This document shows positions 24,780 through 31,944 of a stretch of 33,295 bases of DNA, piece by piece (the stretch's first letter is position 1; every line of letters begins with the position of its first letter). Below the pieces are notes generated by a model that saw nothing but the letters and a program-made list of their open reading frames with translations, searched no databases and was not told where the DNA came from. Both the position numbers and the translations under genes were made by a program. Source of the DNA: Collinsella aerofaciens (GTDB taxonomy: Bacteria > Actinomycetota > Coriobacteriia > Coriobacteriales > Coriobacteriaceae); the NCBI GenBank assembly GCA_021639365.1, contig JAJXHK010000021.1:1-33295 (forward strand), read 5' to 3'.

Positions 24780-26351
24780 ATGGACGTCGCCGCATTCTTG
24801 CTGGCTCTTGTGCCGATCATTTGGCTTGTCGTGATGCTGCTGTGCTTTAAATGGCCAGCTTGGAAGGCCGCTATGGGCTCGTTCGCCCTTTCGTGTGTGC
24901 TCGCCTTCGCATGGTGGCATCTGCCGGTGGTGCAGATCGCGACTGCCTCGCTCGAGGGCTTTTTGATGGCCCTGTGGCCCATCGTGTTGGTGATTATCGC
25001 CGCGGTGTTCACGTATAACCTGTGCGTGCGTACGGGTGCCATGGACGTGATCGGCAGCATGATTACCTCCATCAGCAGCGACCGCCGTCTGCTGGCGCTG
25101 CTCGTGGCCTGTTGCTTCGGCGGCTTTATGGAGGGCATGGCCGGTTTTGGTACCGCTGTTGCCATTCCCGCCGGCATGCTCGCGGGCCTGGGTTTTGAGG
25201 CCGTGCCCGCCGTGTTGATCTGCCTGCTGGCCAACGGCGTGCCCACGCCCTACGGCTCCATCGGCATCCCCACGGTGTCCGTTGCCGATCTGGTGGGTCT
25301 GGATCCCCTGCACCTGGCGACCGTTCAGCTGGTGCAGCTCGCGCCGTTCTTTGTGGTGATACCGCTGCTTATCGTACTGGTTGCGGGCCGTGTCGCCAAT
25401 GATCAAGGCAACGTTGCGAGCGTTGCCGAGCGTATGCACGGCGTTGCCGGCGTGGCGCTGCTTTCCGGTGTGTCCTTTGTAGGTGCTGCCCTGGTCGTCG
25501 CCATGTTTGTGGGTCCCGAGCTGGCCGTAGTCGTGGGCTCCATCGTGTCGCTTGCGCTGACCGCCGCGCTTGCCATGCGCACCGAGAAGTCGGGACATCT
25601 GGATGCGCGCTTCCATATGAATATCGAGGCCGGCGAACAGCTCACCACTAAGTCGGCGCTTTCGGCCTGGTCGTGCTTCATCCTGATCTTTGTGCTGCTG
25701 TTGGGTACCTCCAACCTGGTGCCCGACGTGCACGCCGCGCTCGCGCCGTTTGCGAGTCGCGTGCAGGTGTATTGCGGCGAGAACCCCGGTACACTTACGT
25801 TTTCGTGGATCAACACGCCGGGCGTCTGGATTTTCCTGGCGGCGTTTGTCGGCGGTGCCATTCAGGGCGCATCGCCGCGCTTGATGGGCGAGGTGCTGGT
25901 CACGACCGTCAAGCAGATGATGCCGACGGTCATTACCATGCTTTCGGTGCTGGGTTGCGCCAAGGTGATGGGCTATGCCGGCATGATTTCGTCGATCAGC
26001 GCGTTTTGCATTGCGGTCGCCGGCGGTCTGTACCCGATTCTGGCTCCGTGGATTGGTGCGGTCGGTGCGTTTGTGACCGGCTCGGGCACGTCCTCGGGCA
26101 TGCTGTTTGGTCCCATCCAGAGCCAGGCTGCCGCTGCGCTGGGCGTGAGCGACTACTGGATGGTCGCGCTGAACGCCCTGGGTGTCGCCGCCGGTAAGAT
26201 GATCTCTCCGCAGACGCTCGCGATTGGCCTTGCCGCCGTGCACGTGCGCGGAAAGGACGCCGAGCTCCTGGGCGCGGTGCTGCCCTACGCTGCTGGCATG
26301 CTGGTCCTCATGAGCGCCATCGCCATGCTCGGCCAAGGCCTGCCGCTATAA
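24780..26351 (+). CDS. L-lactate permease
   Basis: A 523-aa integral membrane transporter of the LctP family, about 13 membrane helices. Family features visible are FGGFMEGMAGFGTAVAIPAGML (about 117-138), NGVPTPYGSIGIPT, and a C-terminal GSGTSSGMLFGPIQSQAA. The function is proton-coupled uptake of L-lactate (or glycolate). The ATG has AAGGAG nine bases upstream. It stands alone between the flippase and a repeat element; no lactate dehydrogenase or LutABC genes are present in the window, so lactate use cannot be shown. Confidence 0.93.
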   Translation: MDVAAFLLALVPIIWLVVMLLCFKWPAWKAAMGSFALSCVLAFAWWHLPVVQIATASLEGFLMALWPIVLVIIAAVFTYNLCVRTGAMDVIGSMITSISSDRRLLALLVACCFGGFMEGMAGFGTAVAIPAGMLAGLGFEAVPAVLICLLANGVPTPYGSIGIPTVSVADLVGLDPLHLATVQLVQLAPFFVVIPLLIVLVAGRVANDQGNVASVAERMHGVAGVALLSGVSFVGAALVVAMFVGPELAVVVGSIVSLALTAALAMRTEKSGHLDARFHMNIEAGEQLTTKSALSAWSCFILIFVLLLGTSNLVPDVHAALAPFASRVQVYCGENPGTLTFSWINTPGVWIFLAAFVGGAIQGASPRLMGEVLVTTVKQMMPTVITMLSVLGCAKVMGYAGMISSISAFCIAVAGGLYPILAPWIGAVGAFVTGSGTSSGMLFGPIQSQAAAALGVSDYWMVALNALGVAAGKMISPQTLAIGLAAVHVRGKDAELLGAVLPYAAGMLVLMSAIAMLGQGLPL

Positions 26352-26807
26352 CTAGTCATTGGGGACGTTCTTAAACGGCTAGTTACTGGGGACAGTCTTC
26401 GGATTGCTTGCCGCTGGAGGCTGTTTAGCGCCGCCGTGCAGGGTGTCTTTAAAGAGTCGTGACCAAAAATCGTCAAATATGAGTACTGATACCTTTTCAA
26501 TAGCAGCAATTTTGGCCATTTTTAAGACTATCCGACGTATCTATCGAGTGGATATGCTGTTGTATCTCCTCAAATGTCCAATAAAAGAAGCCCTTGATGT
26601 GAATAAATCCCATCAAGGGCTTCTTTTATAAACAAAATAAATGTATTCGCAACGGTAACAGTACTCATATTTGCTATTTTTTGGCCACAGCCCTTCAGAG
26701 AATCTACGAAAACGGTCCTGTGCCGGCATCCGGGGACGCTTCTTGGTTGTTGCCTGTTCAAGAGTGTCCCCAACGACTAGTCGTTTAAAAACGTCCCCAA
26801 TGACTAG
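26352..26807. repeat. 456-base composite inverted-repeat element
   Basis: Ends CTAGTCATTGGGGACGT (26352-26368) and 26791-26807 are perfect 17-base reverse complements, with further similarity inward (GGGGACAGTCTT against AGAGTGTCCCC). A second inverted pair CAAATATGAGTACTG (26474-26488) and 26659-26673 is perfect over 15 bases. In the centre is a perfect 19-base hairpin (26581-26629). The mirror layout with no convincing gene resembles a MITE or two dispersed repeats inserted head to head. Short open frames inside read the repeat arms themselves. Confidence 0.8.
26581..26629. terminator. Central bidirectional terminator of the composite element
   Basis: Arms 26581-26599 and 26611-26629 are perfect 19-base complements (core AGAAGCCCTTGATG), with TTCTTTTAT on one side and its complement on the other, so it can terminate in both directions. 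It is the only strong terminator after the lactate permease gene. Confidence 0.9.
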
Positions 26808-26946
26808 GCCGCTTGCCTGCGATTTTTGACCGTTGGGCGGGCGCTTCGCGGTTGCCGCAAAAACGTTTTTGCATATCGGGTACAACGGGCTTTACGTGAG
26901 TAAAGTGCGCGCCGCGTCCATGTGTCGCGTTTTTAAAGGAGGCCCC

Positions 26947-28617
26947 ATGCCTGGTGTTACCCCTGCAGATGTTTTGTCCAACTTTGGTATTACGCTGGTC
27001 GAAGATCCCGCCGAGAATCAGCCCCGTCTGCTGGTCGATCTACCCGCCGCGGAGCTCGTCGAGCACGCCATCCGCCGCGAAGAAGGCCGCATGGCATCCA
27101 ATGGCGCACTCGTGATCGAGACGGGGGAGCGCACCGGCCGTTCGCCCAACGACCGCTTTATCGTCGACACGCCCGACGTGCACGACAAGATCGCCTGGGG
27201 CGCCGTCAACCGACCGCTTTCGATCGAGAGCTACGAGGCCATCAAGGCCGGCATCGTCGACTATCTCAACGAGCGCGACGTGTTCGTCACTCGCGGTATG
27301 GCCGGTGCCGACCGCAACCATACGCGTCGTCTGCTTGTCGCCTGCGAGCGTGCCAGCCAGGCGCTCTTTATTAAGCAGATGCTCGCCCGCCCGCTTGCCC
27401 GTGAAATCGCACGCACCGGCGAGCCGGACTTCTGTGTGCTCGCCGCGCCGGGCTACCAGTGCGATCCCGCCATCAAGGGCCTCAACTCCAGCGCCGCCGT
27501 GGTCATTAACTTCCAGGAGCGCGTGATTCTGGTCGCCGGCACCGGCTACTCCGGCGAGATCAAAAAGTCCATTTTCAGCGTCATGAATTACCTGCTGCCC
27601 GTCGAGGACGACGTGCTGCCCATGCACTGCTCGGCCAGTATGGATCCCGTCACGCACGAGACCGCCGTGTTCTTTGGCCTGTCCGGCACCGGCAAGACCA
27701 CGCTTTCGGCCAATCCCACGCGCCTGCTGATCGGCGACGACGAGCACGGCTGGTCTGACATGGGCATCTTTAACATCGAGGGTGGCTGCTACGCCAAATG
27801 CGAGGGCCTGGACGCCTTCCACGAGCCCGAGATCTTCAACGCTGTCCGCTTTGGCGCGATCTGCGAAAACGTGGTGCTCGACGAGAACCGCAAGCCCAAC
27901 TACGACGACATCTCGATCACGCACAACACGCGCGTGGCATACCCTGTGGAGCACATTCCCAACGCGTGGACCAAGGGCATGGGCACCACTCCAAGCGTCG
28001 TGCTGTTCCTGACCTGCGACGCCTTTGGCGTGTTGCCGCCCATCTCACGCCTGACGGCCGATGCCGCCATGTACCACTTCGTGACGGGCTTTACGGCTAA
28101 GATCCCCGGCACCGAGGTCGGCGTCACCGAGCCCACGCCCACGTTCTCTTCGCTGTTTGGCGAGCCGTTTATGCCGCTCGACCCCATGGTCTATGCCAAG
28201 ATGCTCGGTGAGCGCATCGCCGACGGCCGCACGCGTGTGTACCTGGTCAACACCGGCTGGATTGGCGGCGGCTACGGCGTGGGCCATCGCATCGAGCTTG
28301 CCTACACGCGCGCCCTGGTGGCCCGCGCCCTCGACGGTACCATCGAGGACAGCGAATTCGTGCATGACGATATCTTTAACGTCGACATTCCCACCACGTG
28401 CCACGGCGTGCCCGACGGCATCCTGGTGCCGCGCCAGTACTGGCAGAGCACCGCGCGCTACGACGAGGCGGCGCACAACTTGGCCGTGATGTTCGAGGAG
28501 AACTTCGAGAAGAAGTACTCGCACCTGCCCGAGTCCGTGAAGGCCGCCGGTCCGCACGCTCAGGTGCACGCCGACGCCCGTCATCGCGGCCGCGGCTTGC
28601 TGGGACTCCGCCACTAG
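26947..28617 (+). CDS. pckA: ATP-dependent phosphoenolpyruvate carboxykinase
   Basis: A 556-aa enzyme interconverting oxaloacetate and phosphoenolpyruvate with ATP/ADP. Signatures: RTGRSPNDRFIVD, the P-loop GLSGTGKT (244-251), kinase-2 region GDDEHGWSDMGIFNIEGGCYAKCE and later NTGWIGGGYGVGHRI. In strict anaerobes it often runs toward oxaloacetate, fixing CO2 and making ATP; direction is inferred. TTTTTAAAGGAGG precedes the ATG at 26947; an in-frame ATG at 26833 lies in the repeat region and is rejected. The last 20 residues (HAQVHADARHRGRG...) extend beyond the usual end and may be a lineage tail. A hairpin terminator follows 16 bases after the stop. Confidence 0.95.
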   Translation: MPGVTPADVLSNFGITLVEDPAENQPRLLVDLPAAELVEHAIRREEGRMASNGALVIETGERTGRSPNDRFIVDTPDVHDKIAWGAVNRPLSIESYEAIKAGIVDYLNERDVFVTRGMAGADRNHTRRLLVACERASQALFIKQMLARPLAREIARTGEPDFCVLAAPGYQCDPAIKGLNSSAAVVINFQERVILVAGTGYSGEIKKSIFSVMNYLLPVEDDVLPMHCSASMDPVTHETAVFFGLSGTGKTTLSANPTRLLIGDDEHGWSDMGIFNIEGGCYAKCEGLDAFHEPEIFNAVRFGAICENVVLDENRKPNYDDISITHNTRVAYPVEHIPNAWTKGMGTTPSVVLFLTCDAFGVLPPISRLTADAAMYHFVTGFTAKIPGTEVGVTEPTPTFSSLFGEPFMPLDPMVYAKMLGERIADGRTRVYLVNTGWIGGGYGVGHRIELAYTRALVARALDGTIEDSEFVHDDIFNVDIPTTCHGVPDGILVPRQYWQSTARYDEAAHNLAVMFEENFEKKYSHLPESVKAAGPHAQVHADARHRGRGLLGLRH

Positions 28618-28632
28618 CGTCGCCTCAGACCC

Positions 28633-28674
28633 AAAACTACCATAAAGGGGCCAGTGCATCTTTGTGGTGGTTTT
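28633..28674 (+). terminator. pckA terminator, copy of the CCACCACAAAGG palindrome family
   Basis: AAAACTACCATAAAG (28633-28647) pairs with CTTTGTGGTGGTTTT (28660-28674) over 15 positions. Two positions are changed relative to the family, and both become U-G pairs, so the helix survives in RNA but not as perfect DNA palindrome. This supports action as an RNA hairpin; the right arm ends in TTTT. Confidence 0.8.
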
Positions 28675-28701
28675 GCTCGCGCGGATGACTCGGGTTACAA
28701 T
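28673..28701 (+). promoter_or_regulatory. Promoter before the B3/B4-domain gene
   Basis: TTGCTC (28673-28678), 17-base spacer, TACAAT (28696-28701). The -35 touches the T-run of the preceding terminator hairpin, so the two signals are packed together. The transcript would start near 28708. Confidence 0.65.
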
Positions 28702-28707
28702 ACGCCT

Positions 28708-28806
28708 GACATATCGTCTCCTTCTCCGGATGGGGACAGCGTAAGCGCTCTTGTGGCGGCACCGTAGGACTTTGAAGGTGGCCGTTGTAAGGGCGCTTTT
28801 TGTTTA
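28708..28806 (+). ncRNA. Structured leader or small RNA with intrinsic terminator
   Basis: About 100 bases from the predicted start. Segments 28743-28760 and 28781-28798 pair along all 18 positions in RNA (13 Watson-Crick, 5 G-U); CACC and GGTG extend the stem into the loop. TTTTTGTTT (28797-28805) follows, giving an intrinsic terminator 37 bases before the next start codon. It may be an attenuator for the downstream gene or a free small RNA. I could not match it to a riboswitch class I know. Confidence 0.55.
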
Positions 28807-28843
28807 GGCGCTCGCGTTGGCGCGAATCGTGAAGGGAGCACGT

Positions 28844-29563
28844 GTGAAGAGCTTTATTGCCGAGGATTCATTTTGGGAGCTGTTTCCGCAGGCAGCGGTC
28901 GGTGTTGTGGTCGTAAAGGGCATGAAGCCCGCGGCTCAGATTCCTCAAGAGGACGTGGATGCGATTGCGGCGTTGCTCGACCGCGCCAATATCGACGCGG
29001 AGCGTCATCTGACCAGCGATACTATCAGCGAGAACGCACCGGTCAAGGCATGGCGCGAGGCTTATCGGCTGTTCAAGACCAAAAAGGGCGCCCGCTGCTC
29101 GATCGAGAACTTGCTCAAGCGCGTGCTCAAGGGCAAACCGGTGGGCCACATTACGCCCGCGGTGGACATCTACAACACGGTGTCGCTGACCTACGCGCTG
29201 CCCGTTGGCGGCGAGGACCTACATGCTATCGAGGGCGATCTGCGGTTAGCGGTGACCGACGGTGGCGATGCGTTTCTGCCGCTTGGCGAGGAGGCGGATG
29301 ACCCGACGCTGCCCGGCGAGCTCGCCTACATCGATGATGCGGGCGCCGTATGTCGCTGCTGGAACTGGCGCGACGGCGTTCGAACGGCCCTGTCCGATGA
29401 TTCGGCCGACGCGTTCCTGGCGATTGAGTGTGTAGAGCCCGAGCGTATGGGGGACTGCCAGGCCGCGGTCGATCGCTTAGCCGAGCTGCTCGAGCGCTAT
29501 CTGGGGGCGACGGTTGTCGTCAAGACGCTTGTGACTCGCGACAATCCTTGCGTGGAACTGTAG
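28844..29563 (+). CDS. B3/B4 tRNA-binding-domain protein
   Basis: A 239-aa stand-alone protein of the B3/B4 domain family, the domain found in the beta subunit of phenylalanyl-tRNA synthetase where it takes part in editing. Recognisable segments: VKAWREAYRLFKTKKGARCSIENLLKRVLKG (about 65-95), PAVDIYNTVSLTYALPVGGEDL and the later CRCWNWRDG. Free-standing copies may edit mischarged tRNA or bind other nucleic acids; this is not established. The GTG at 28844 is chosen because GAAGGGAG lies 6-13 bases before it, and the family start fits. A structured leader precedes it, and a palindromic terminator follows. Confidence 0.85.
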   Translation: MKSFIAEDSFWELFPQAAVGVVVVKGMKPAAQIPQEDVDAIAALLDRANIDAERHLTSDTISENAPVKAWREAYRLFKTKKGARCSIENLLKRVLKGKPVGHITPAVDIYNTVSLTYALPVGGEDLHAIEGDLRLAVTDGGDAFLPLGEEADDPTLPGELAYIDDAGAVCRCWNWRDGVRTALSDDSADAFLAIECVEPERMGDCQAAVDRLAELLERYLGATVVVKTLVTRDNPCVEL

Positions 29564-29591
29564 CGAAGTCAGCGGATCAAACTCGAAGGTC

Positions 29592-29632
29592 AAAACCACC
29601 ACAAAGGCGTCTGTCCCCTTTGTGGTGGTTTT
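29592..29632 (+). terminator. Terminator, perfect copy of the CCACCACAAAGG palindrome family
   Basis: AAAACCACCACAAAGG (29592-29607) pairs perfectly over 16 bases with 29617-29632; loop CGTCTGTCC. The right arm ends in a T-run (29629-29633). It lies 28 bases after the B3/B4 gene stop. Confidence 0.88.
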
Positions 29633-29736
29633 TATGTTGATGGGTTAACAAATGGGATATTTGGGTATGGGTGTTGTCTTGTGCGGCTAAGATGTTTACC
29701 CGTTAGCATCATGTAAGCGAAAGGCGGTCGTCTCCC

Positions 29737-30186
29737 ATGCAGCAGAACGATGAGACACGTTTCGAGGACTTTGTCGGACTGATCAGCGGGCTCTACAAGG
29801 AGATCCAGCGCATTAAGACATCCGAGGGCGCAAGGCTGGGCCTCAAGGGCTCCGACGTTATGTGCCTGTACTATCTTGAGCGCAGCAAGGATGGTCTGAC
29901 CGGCGCTGACCTGGCTCGCATGGCAGGCGTGACCCGCGCCGCCGTCTCGCGTACGCTCGCGCATCTGGAGGAGGGCGGCTACGTCGAGGTTGATGATTCG
30001 GGCGATGCCGCCGTTAAGTATCGTGCTCCGGTACGCCTGACCGCTCTGGGCGGCGAGAGCATGAGCGAGGCGGACCGCATCATTCGCGAGGTGCTCGACA
30101 CCACCGGTAGGGCTATGGGTGTGGAGCAGCGCGAGCAGATGTATGCGTCGCTGCGCACGATTCTCAACACCCTGCGCGAGATCTAA
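29737..30186 (+). CDS. MarR-family transcriptional regulator
   Basis: A 149-aa winged-helix regulator. The helix-turn-helix is GADLARMAGVTRAAVSRTLAHLEEGGYVEV (about 55-84) with the wing YRAPVRLTALG. The flanking helices form the usual MarR dimer region. The ligand is unknown. It is followed 119 bases later, on the same strand, by a DegV/FakB fatty-acid-binding protein, so a lipid-related role like that of FabT is conceivable but unproven. GCGAAAGG lies 13 bases upstream of the ATG. Confidence 0.87.
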   Translation: MQQNDETRFEDFVGLISGLYKEIQRIKTSEGARLGLKGSDVMCLYYLERSKDGLTGADLARMAGVTRAAVSRTLAHLEEGGYVEVDDSGDAAVKYRAPVRLTALGGESMSEADRIIREVLDTTGRAMGVEQREQMYASLRTILNTLREI

Positions 30187-30305
30187 GGCCGCCAAGGCAT
30201 TTACTTCCAATTAACAACTGCATCGTCCCGTTTGAGCGCGTTCGCCGTGCCGGGACATTGTTGTCAAAATTCCCTGCGCGAGACCTGCGCAAGAAAGGAT
30301 TCGCT

Positions 30306-31160
30306 ATGTCCGTCCGCATTATTACCGATTCCGCCAGCGATATGTCGCCGGCTGAGCACCCGGCGCTGTCCGTCTTGCCGCTGTCCGTTACCTTTGGCAC
30401 CGATGTGTATATGGATGGCGTCGACATCGATCACCAGCGCTTTTACGAGATGCTCGTGGAGCGCGATGAGCTGCCCAAGACCGGCCAGGTCAACCCGTAC
30501 GCGTTTTCGCAGGCGATTGCCGAGGCGCGCGAGGCCGGCGACGAGGCGGTGATTATTACCGTGGGTGCCAAACTTTCGGGGACCAATCAGAGCGCCCGTA
30601 CCGCACTTGCCGAGGCGCCGGGCGGCGACGTGTATGTGGTTGATAGCAATAACGTTACCCTGGGTGAGCGCGTGCTGGTCGAGTATGCCCTGCGCCTAGT
30701 GGACGAGGGCCAGGGCGCGGCCCAGATCGCGGCGGCGGTCGAGGCCGTGCGCGACCGCGTGGTCGTTATCGGCCTGCTCGAGACGCTGGAGTACCTGGTG
30801 CGCGGCGGTCGCCTGTCTGCTGCGGCCGGCGCCGTGGGTACGCTACTCAACGTGAAGCCTGTTGTGGCCGCCGAGGATGGCCTGATCGTGCAGCTGGGCA
30901 AGGCGCGCGGTTCCAAGAACGGACGTAACCTGCTCAACCAGAAGGTCGAAAAGGCAGGCGGCATCGACTTTTCCATGCCGCTGGCGCTCGGCTATACGGG
31001 CCTTTCGGATGCGGTGCTCAAGAAGTATATCGAGGACAGCGCGGCACTGTGGGCTGGCCACACCGAGGGCGAACTGCCCGTTCACACCATTGGCGCCACC
31101 ATCGGCACCCACGTAGGTCCCGGCGCCGTAGCCGTAGCCTTCTTCCAGCCCGCCAACTAA
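30306..31160 (+). CDS. DegV/FakB-family fatty-acid-binding protein
   Basis: A 284-aa two-domain protein of the DegV (FakB) family that binds a fatty acid and presents it to the kinase FakA in Gram-positive fatty-acid uptake. Marks: IITDSASDM at the N-terminus, KTGQVNPYAF, VGAKLSGTNQSA (the Ser-Gly-Thr that contacts the carboxylate), LLETLEYLVRGGRLSAAAG and the C-terminal IGTHVGPGAVAV. The ATG at 30306 has GAAAGGA upstream; an in-frame extension to 30258 is not favoured. No fakA is in the window. It ends 10 bases before a palindromic hairpin. Confidence 0.93.
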   Translation: MSVRIITDSASDMSPAEHPALSVLPLSVTFGTDVYMDGVDIDHQRFYEMLVERDELPKTGQVNPYAFSQAIAEAREAGDEAVIITVGAKLSGTNQSARTALAEAPGGDVYVVDSNNVTLGERVLVEYALRLVDEGQGAAQIAAAVEAVRDRVVVIGLLETLEYLVRGGRLSAAAGAVGTLLNVKPVVAAEDGLIVQLGKARGSKNGRNLLNQKVEKAGGIDFSMPLALGYTGLSDAVLKKYIEDSAALWAGHTEGELPVHTIGATIGTHVGPGAVAVAFFQPAN

Positions 31161-31170
31161 CCGACTTGCC

Positions 31171-31213
31171 ATAAACCACCACAAAGGGGACAGGCACCTT
31201 TGTGGTGGTTTAT
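31171..31213 (+). terminator. Terminator, perfect 17-base copy of the palindrome family
   Basis: ATAAACCACCACAAAGG (31171-31187) pairs perfectly with 31197-31213; loop GGACAGGCA. It follows the DegV stop by 10 bases and precedes the alkyltransferase start by 27 bases. Its loop is the exact reverse complement of the loop in the copy at 31579. Confidence 0.85.
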
Positions 31214-31240
31214 GCTTTACCGGGGTGAAAGGAGCGAGCA

Positions 31241-31561
31241 ATGGCGTCTGAGGGCTTTTTTGAGCGGGTGTACGAGGTGGTCGAGCAGATTCCCGAGGGG
31301 ATGGTCGCCACCTACGGTCAGGTGGCGCTGCTCGCCGGTCGTCCGCGGAGCGCGCGCTTTGTGGGCTATGCGCTGCACAGCAATCCGCGCCCTGGTCAGA
31401 TTCCCTGCCATCGCGTGGTGTTTGCCGATGGCCGCATTTGCGAGGGCTTTGCGTTTGGCGGCCCCGATGCTCAGCGTGAGCTCTTAATGGGGGAGGGCGT
31501 GACGTTTACCGATCCCATGCACGTCGACCTGGGCGCCTGTCGTTGGCCGGTCGGGCTTTAA
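31241..31561 (+). CDS. Alkylguanine-DNA-alkyltransferase-like protein (MGMT C-terminal domain)
   Basis: A 106-aa protein consisting only of the DNA-binding/active-site domain of O6-alkylguanine-DNA alkyltransferases. The reactive Cys is kept in IPCHRVV (C56), with the helix-turn-helix segment ATYGQVALLAGRPRSARFVGYAL and the Arg finger region in place. Alkyltransferase-like proteins of similar length usually have Trp in place of this Cys; here the Cys suggests real transfer activity. Missing is the usual N-terminal domain (full proteins are about 160-180 aa). GAAAGGAG precedes the ATG. It is flanked by inverted copies of the same palindrome. Confidence 0.87.
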   Translation: MASEGFFERVYEVVEQIPEGMVATYGQVALLAGRPRSARFVGYALHSNPRPGQIPCHRVVFADGRICEGFAFGGPDAQRELLMGEGVTFTDPMHVDLGACRWPVGL

Positions 31562-31578
31562 CGGCTTGCTCGCGCCAA

Positions 31579-31615
31579 AACCACCACAAAGGTGCCTGTC
31601 CCCTTTGTGGTGGTT
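31579..31615 (+). terminator. Terminator, inverted copy of the palindrome family
   Basis: AACCACCACAAAGG (31579-31592) pairs with CCTTTGTGGTGGTT (31602-31615); loop TGCCTGTCC. Relative to the copy at 31171 it lies in opposite orientation, as shown by the complementary loop. It follows the alkyltransferase stop by 17 bases. Confidence 0.85.
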
Positions 31616-31689
31616 CTAGTTTACCTGAGCTAACTTATGGAGAAGGTATGGTGAGGTAGTTTCACACTAGAAAGTAAACCACGGCGAAC

Positions 31690-31840
31690 TATATTGGTTT
31701 CAGCAACGGAGCAGGCAATAGGCGATGAAAAAGCCTGCCCTGTTGAGTTTGATTCGCATTCCTCCCCTCTGTGCGATTCAACGGTGTACTTCGGGAACAG
31801 GCCCGCTGGCAACTAACTACCAGCGGGCCTGTTCCTGTTT
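31690..31840 (+). ncRNA. Possible small RNA with three hairpins and a C-rich loop
   Basis: The gap 31616-31944 holds no gene. A -10-like TATATT (31690-31695) precedes three hairpins: GCAGGC/GCCTGC (31711-31716, 31733-31738); 31749-31758 with 31772-31781 (9 of 10 pairs) exposing the loop TTCCTCCCCTCTG; and a perfect 16-base stem 31794-31809 with 31820-31835, followed by TGTTTGT. The loop could pair with ribosome binding sites. A fitting -35 is not seen and the U-tract is weak, so the call is tentative. Confidence 0.4.
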
Positions 31841-31882
31841 GTCGGGGGAGCGCAATGGGCAGAGCCGAACCGGTCGGGCACC

Positions 31883-31909
31883 AAAAAGGCGGACGCCGTA
31901 GCGCCCGCC
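31883..31909 (-). terminator. Terminator of trpS
   Basis: GGCGGACGC (31888-31896) pairs with GCGCCCGCC (31901-31909) with one G-U. On the minus strand TTTTT (31887-31883) follows the stem. It lies 35 bases after the trpS stop. Confidence 0.88.
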
Positions 31910-31944
31910 CTAAAGCAATCGAAAGTTCTAGCCAGCAGATCGAT

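Noticed and set aside
24774..26336. Long minus-strand open frame opposite the lactate permease
   Set aside because: Low-complexity His/Gly/Arg-rich product mirroring codon bias of the real permease on the other strand.
26404..26773. Small open frames inside the composite repeat, one on each strand
   Set aside because: Their similar segments (NMST...) come from the inverted arms, and neither has a ribosome binding site.
28708..28806. T-box riboswitch before the B3/B4-domain gene
   Set aside because: GGCGGCACCG recalls the T-box core only weakly; the specifier loop stem and the full AGGGTGGNACCGCG are missing.
31241..31561. Alkyltransferase-like protein of the non-catalytic ATL type
   Set aside because: ATL proteins have Trp or Ala in place of the reactive Cys; here PCHRV is intact.
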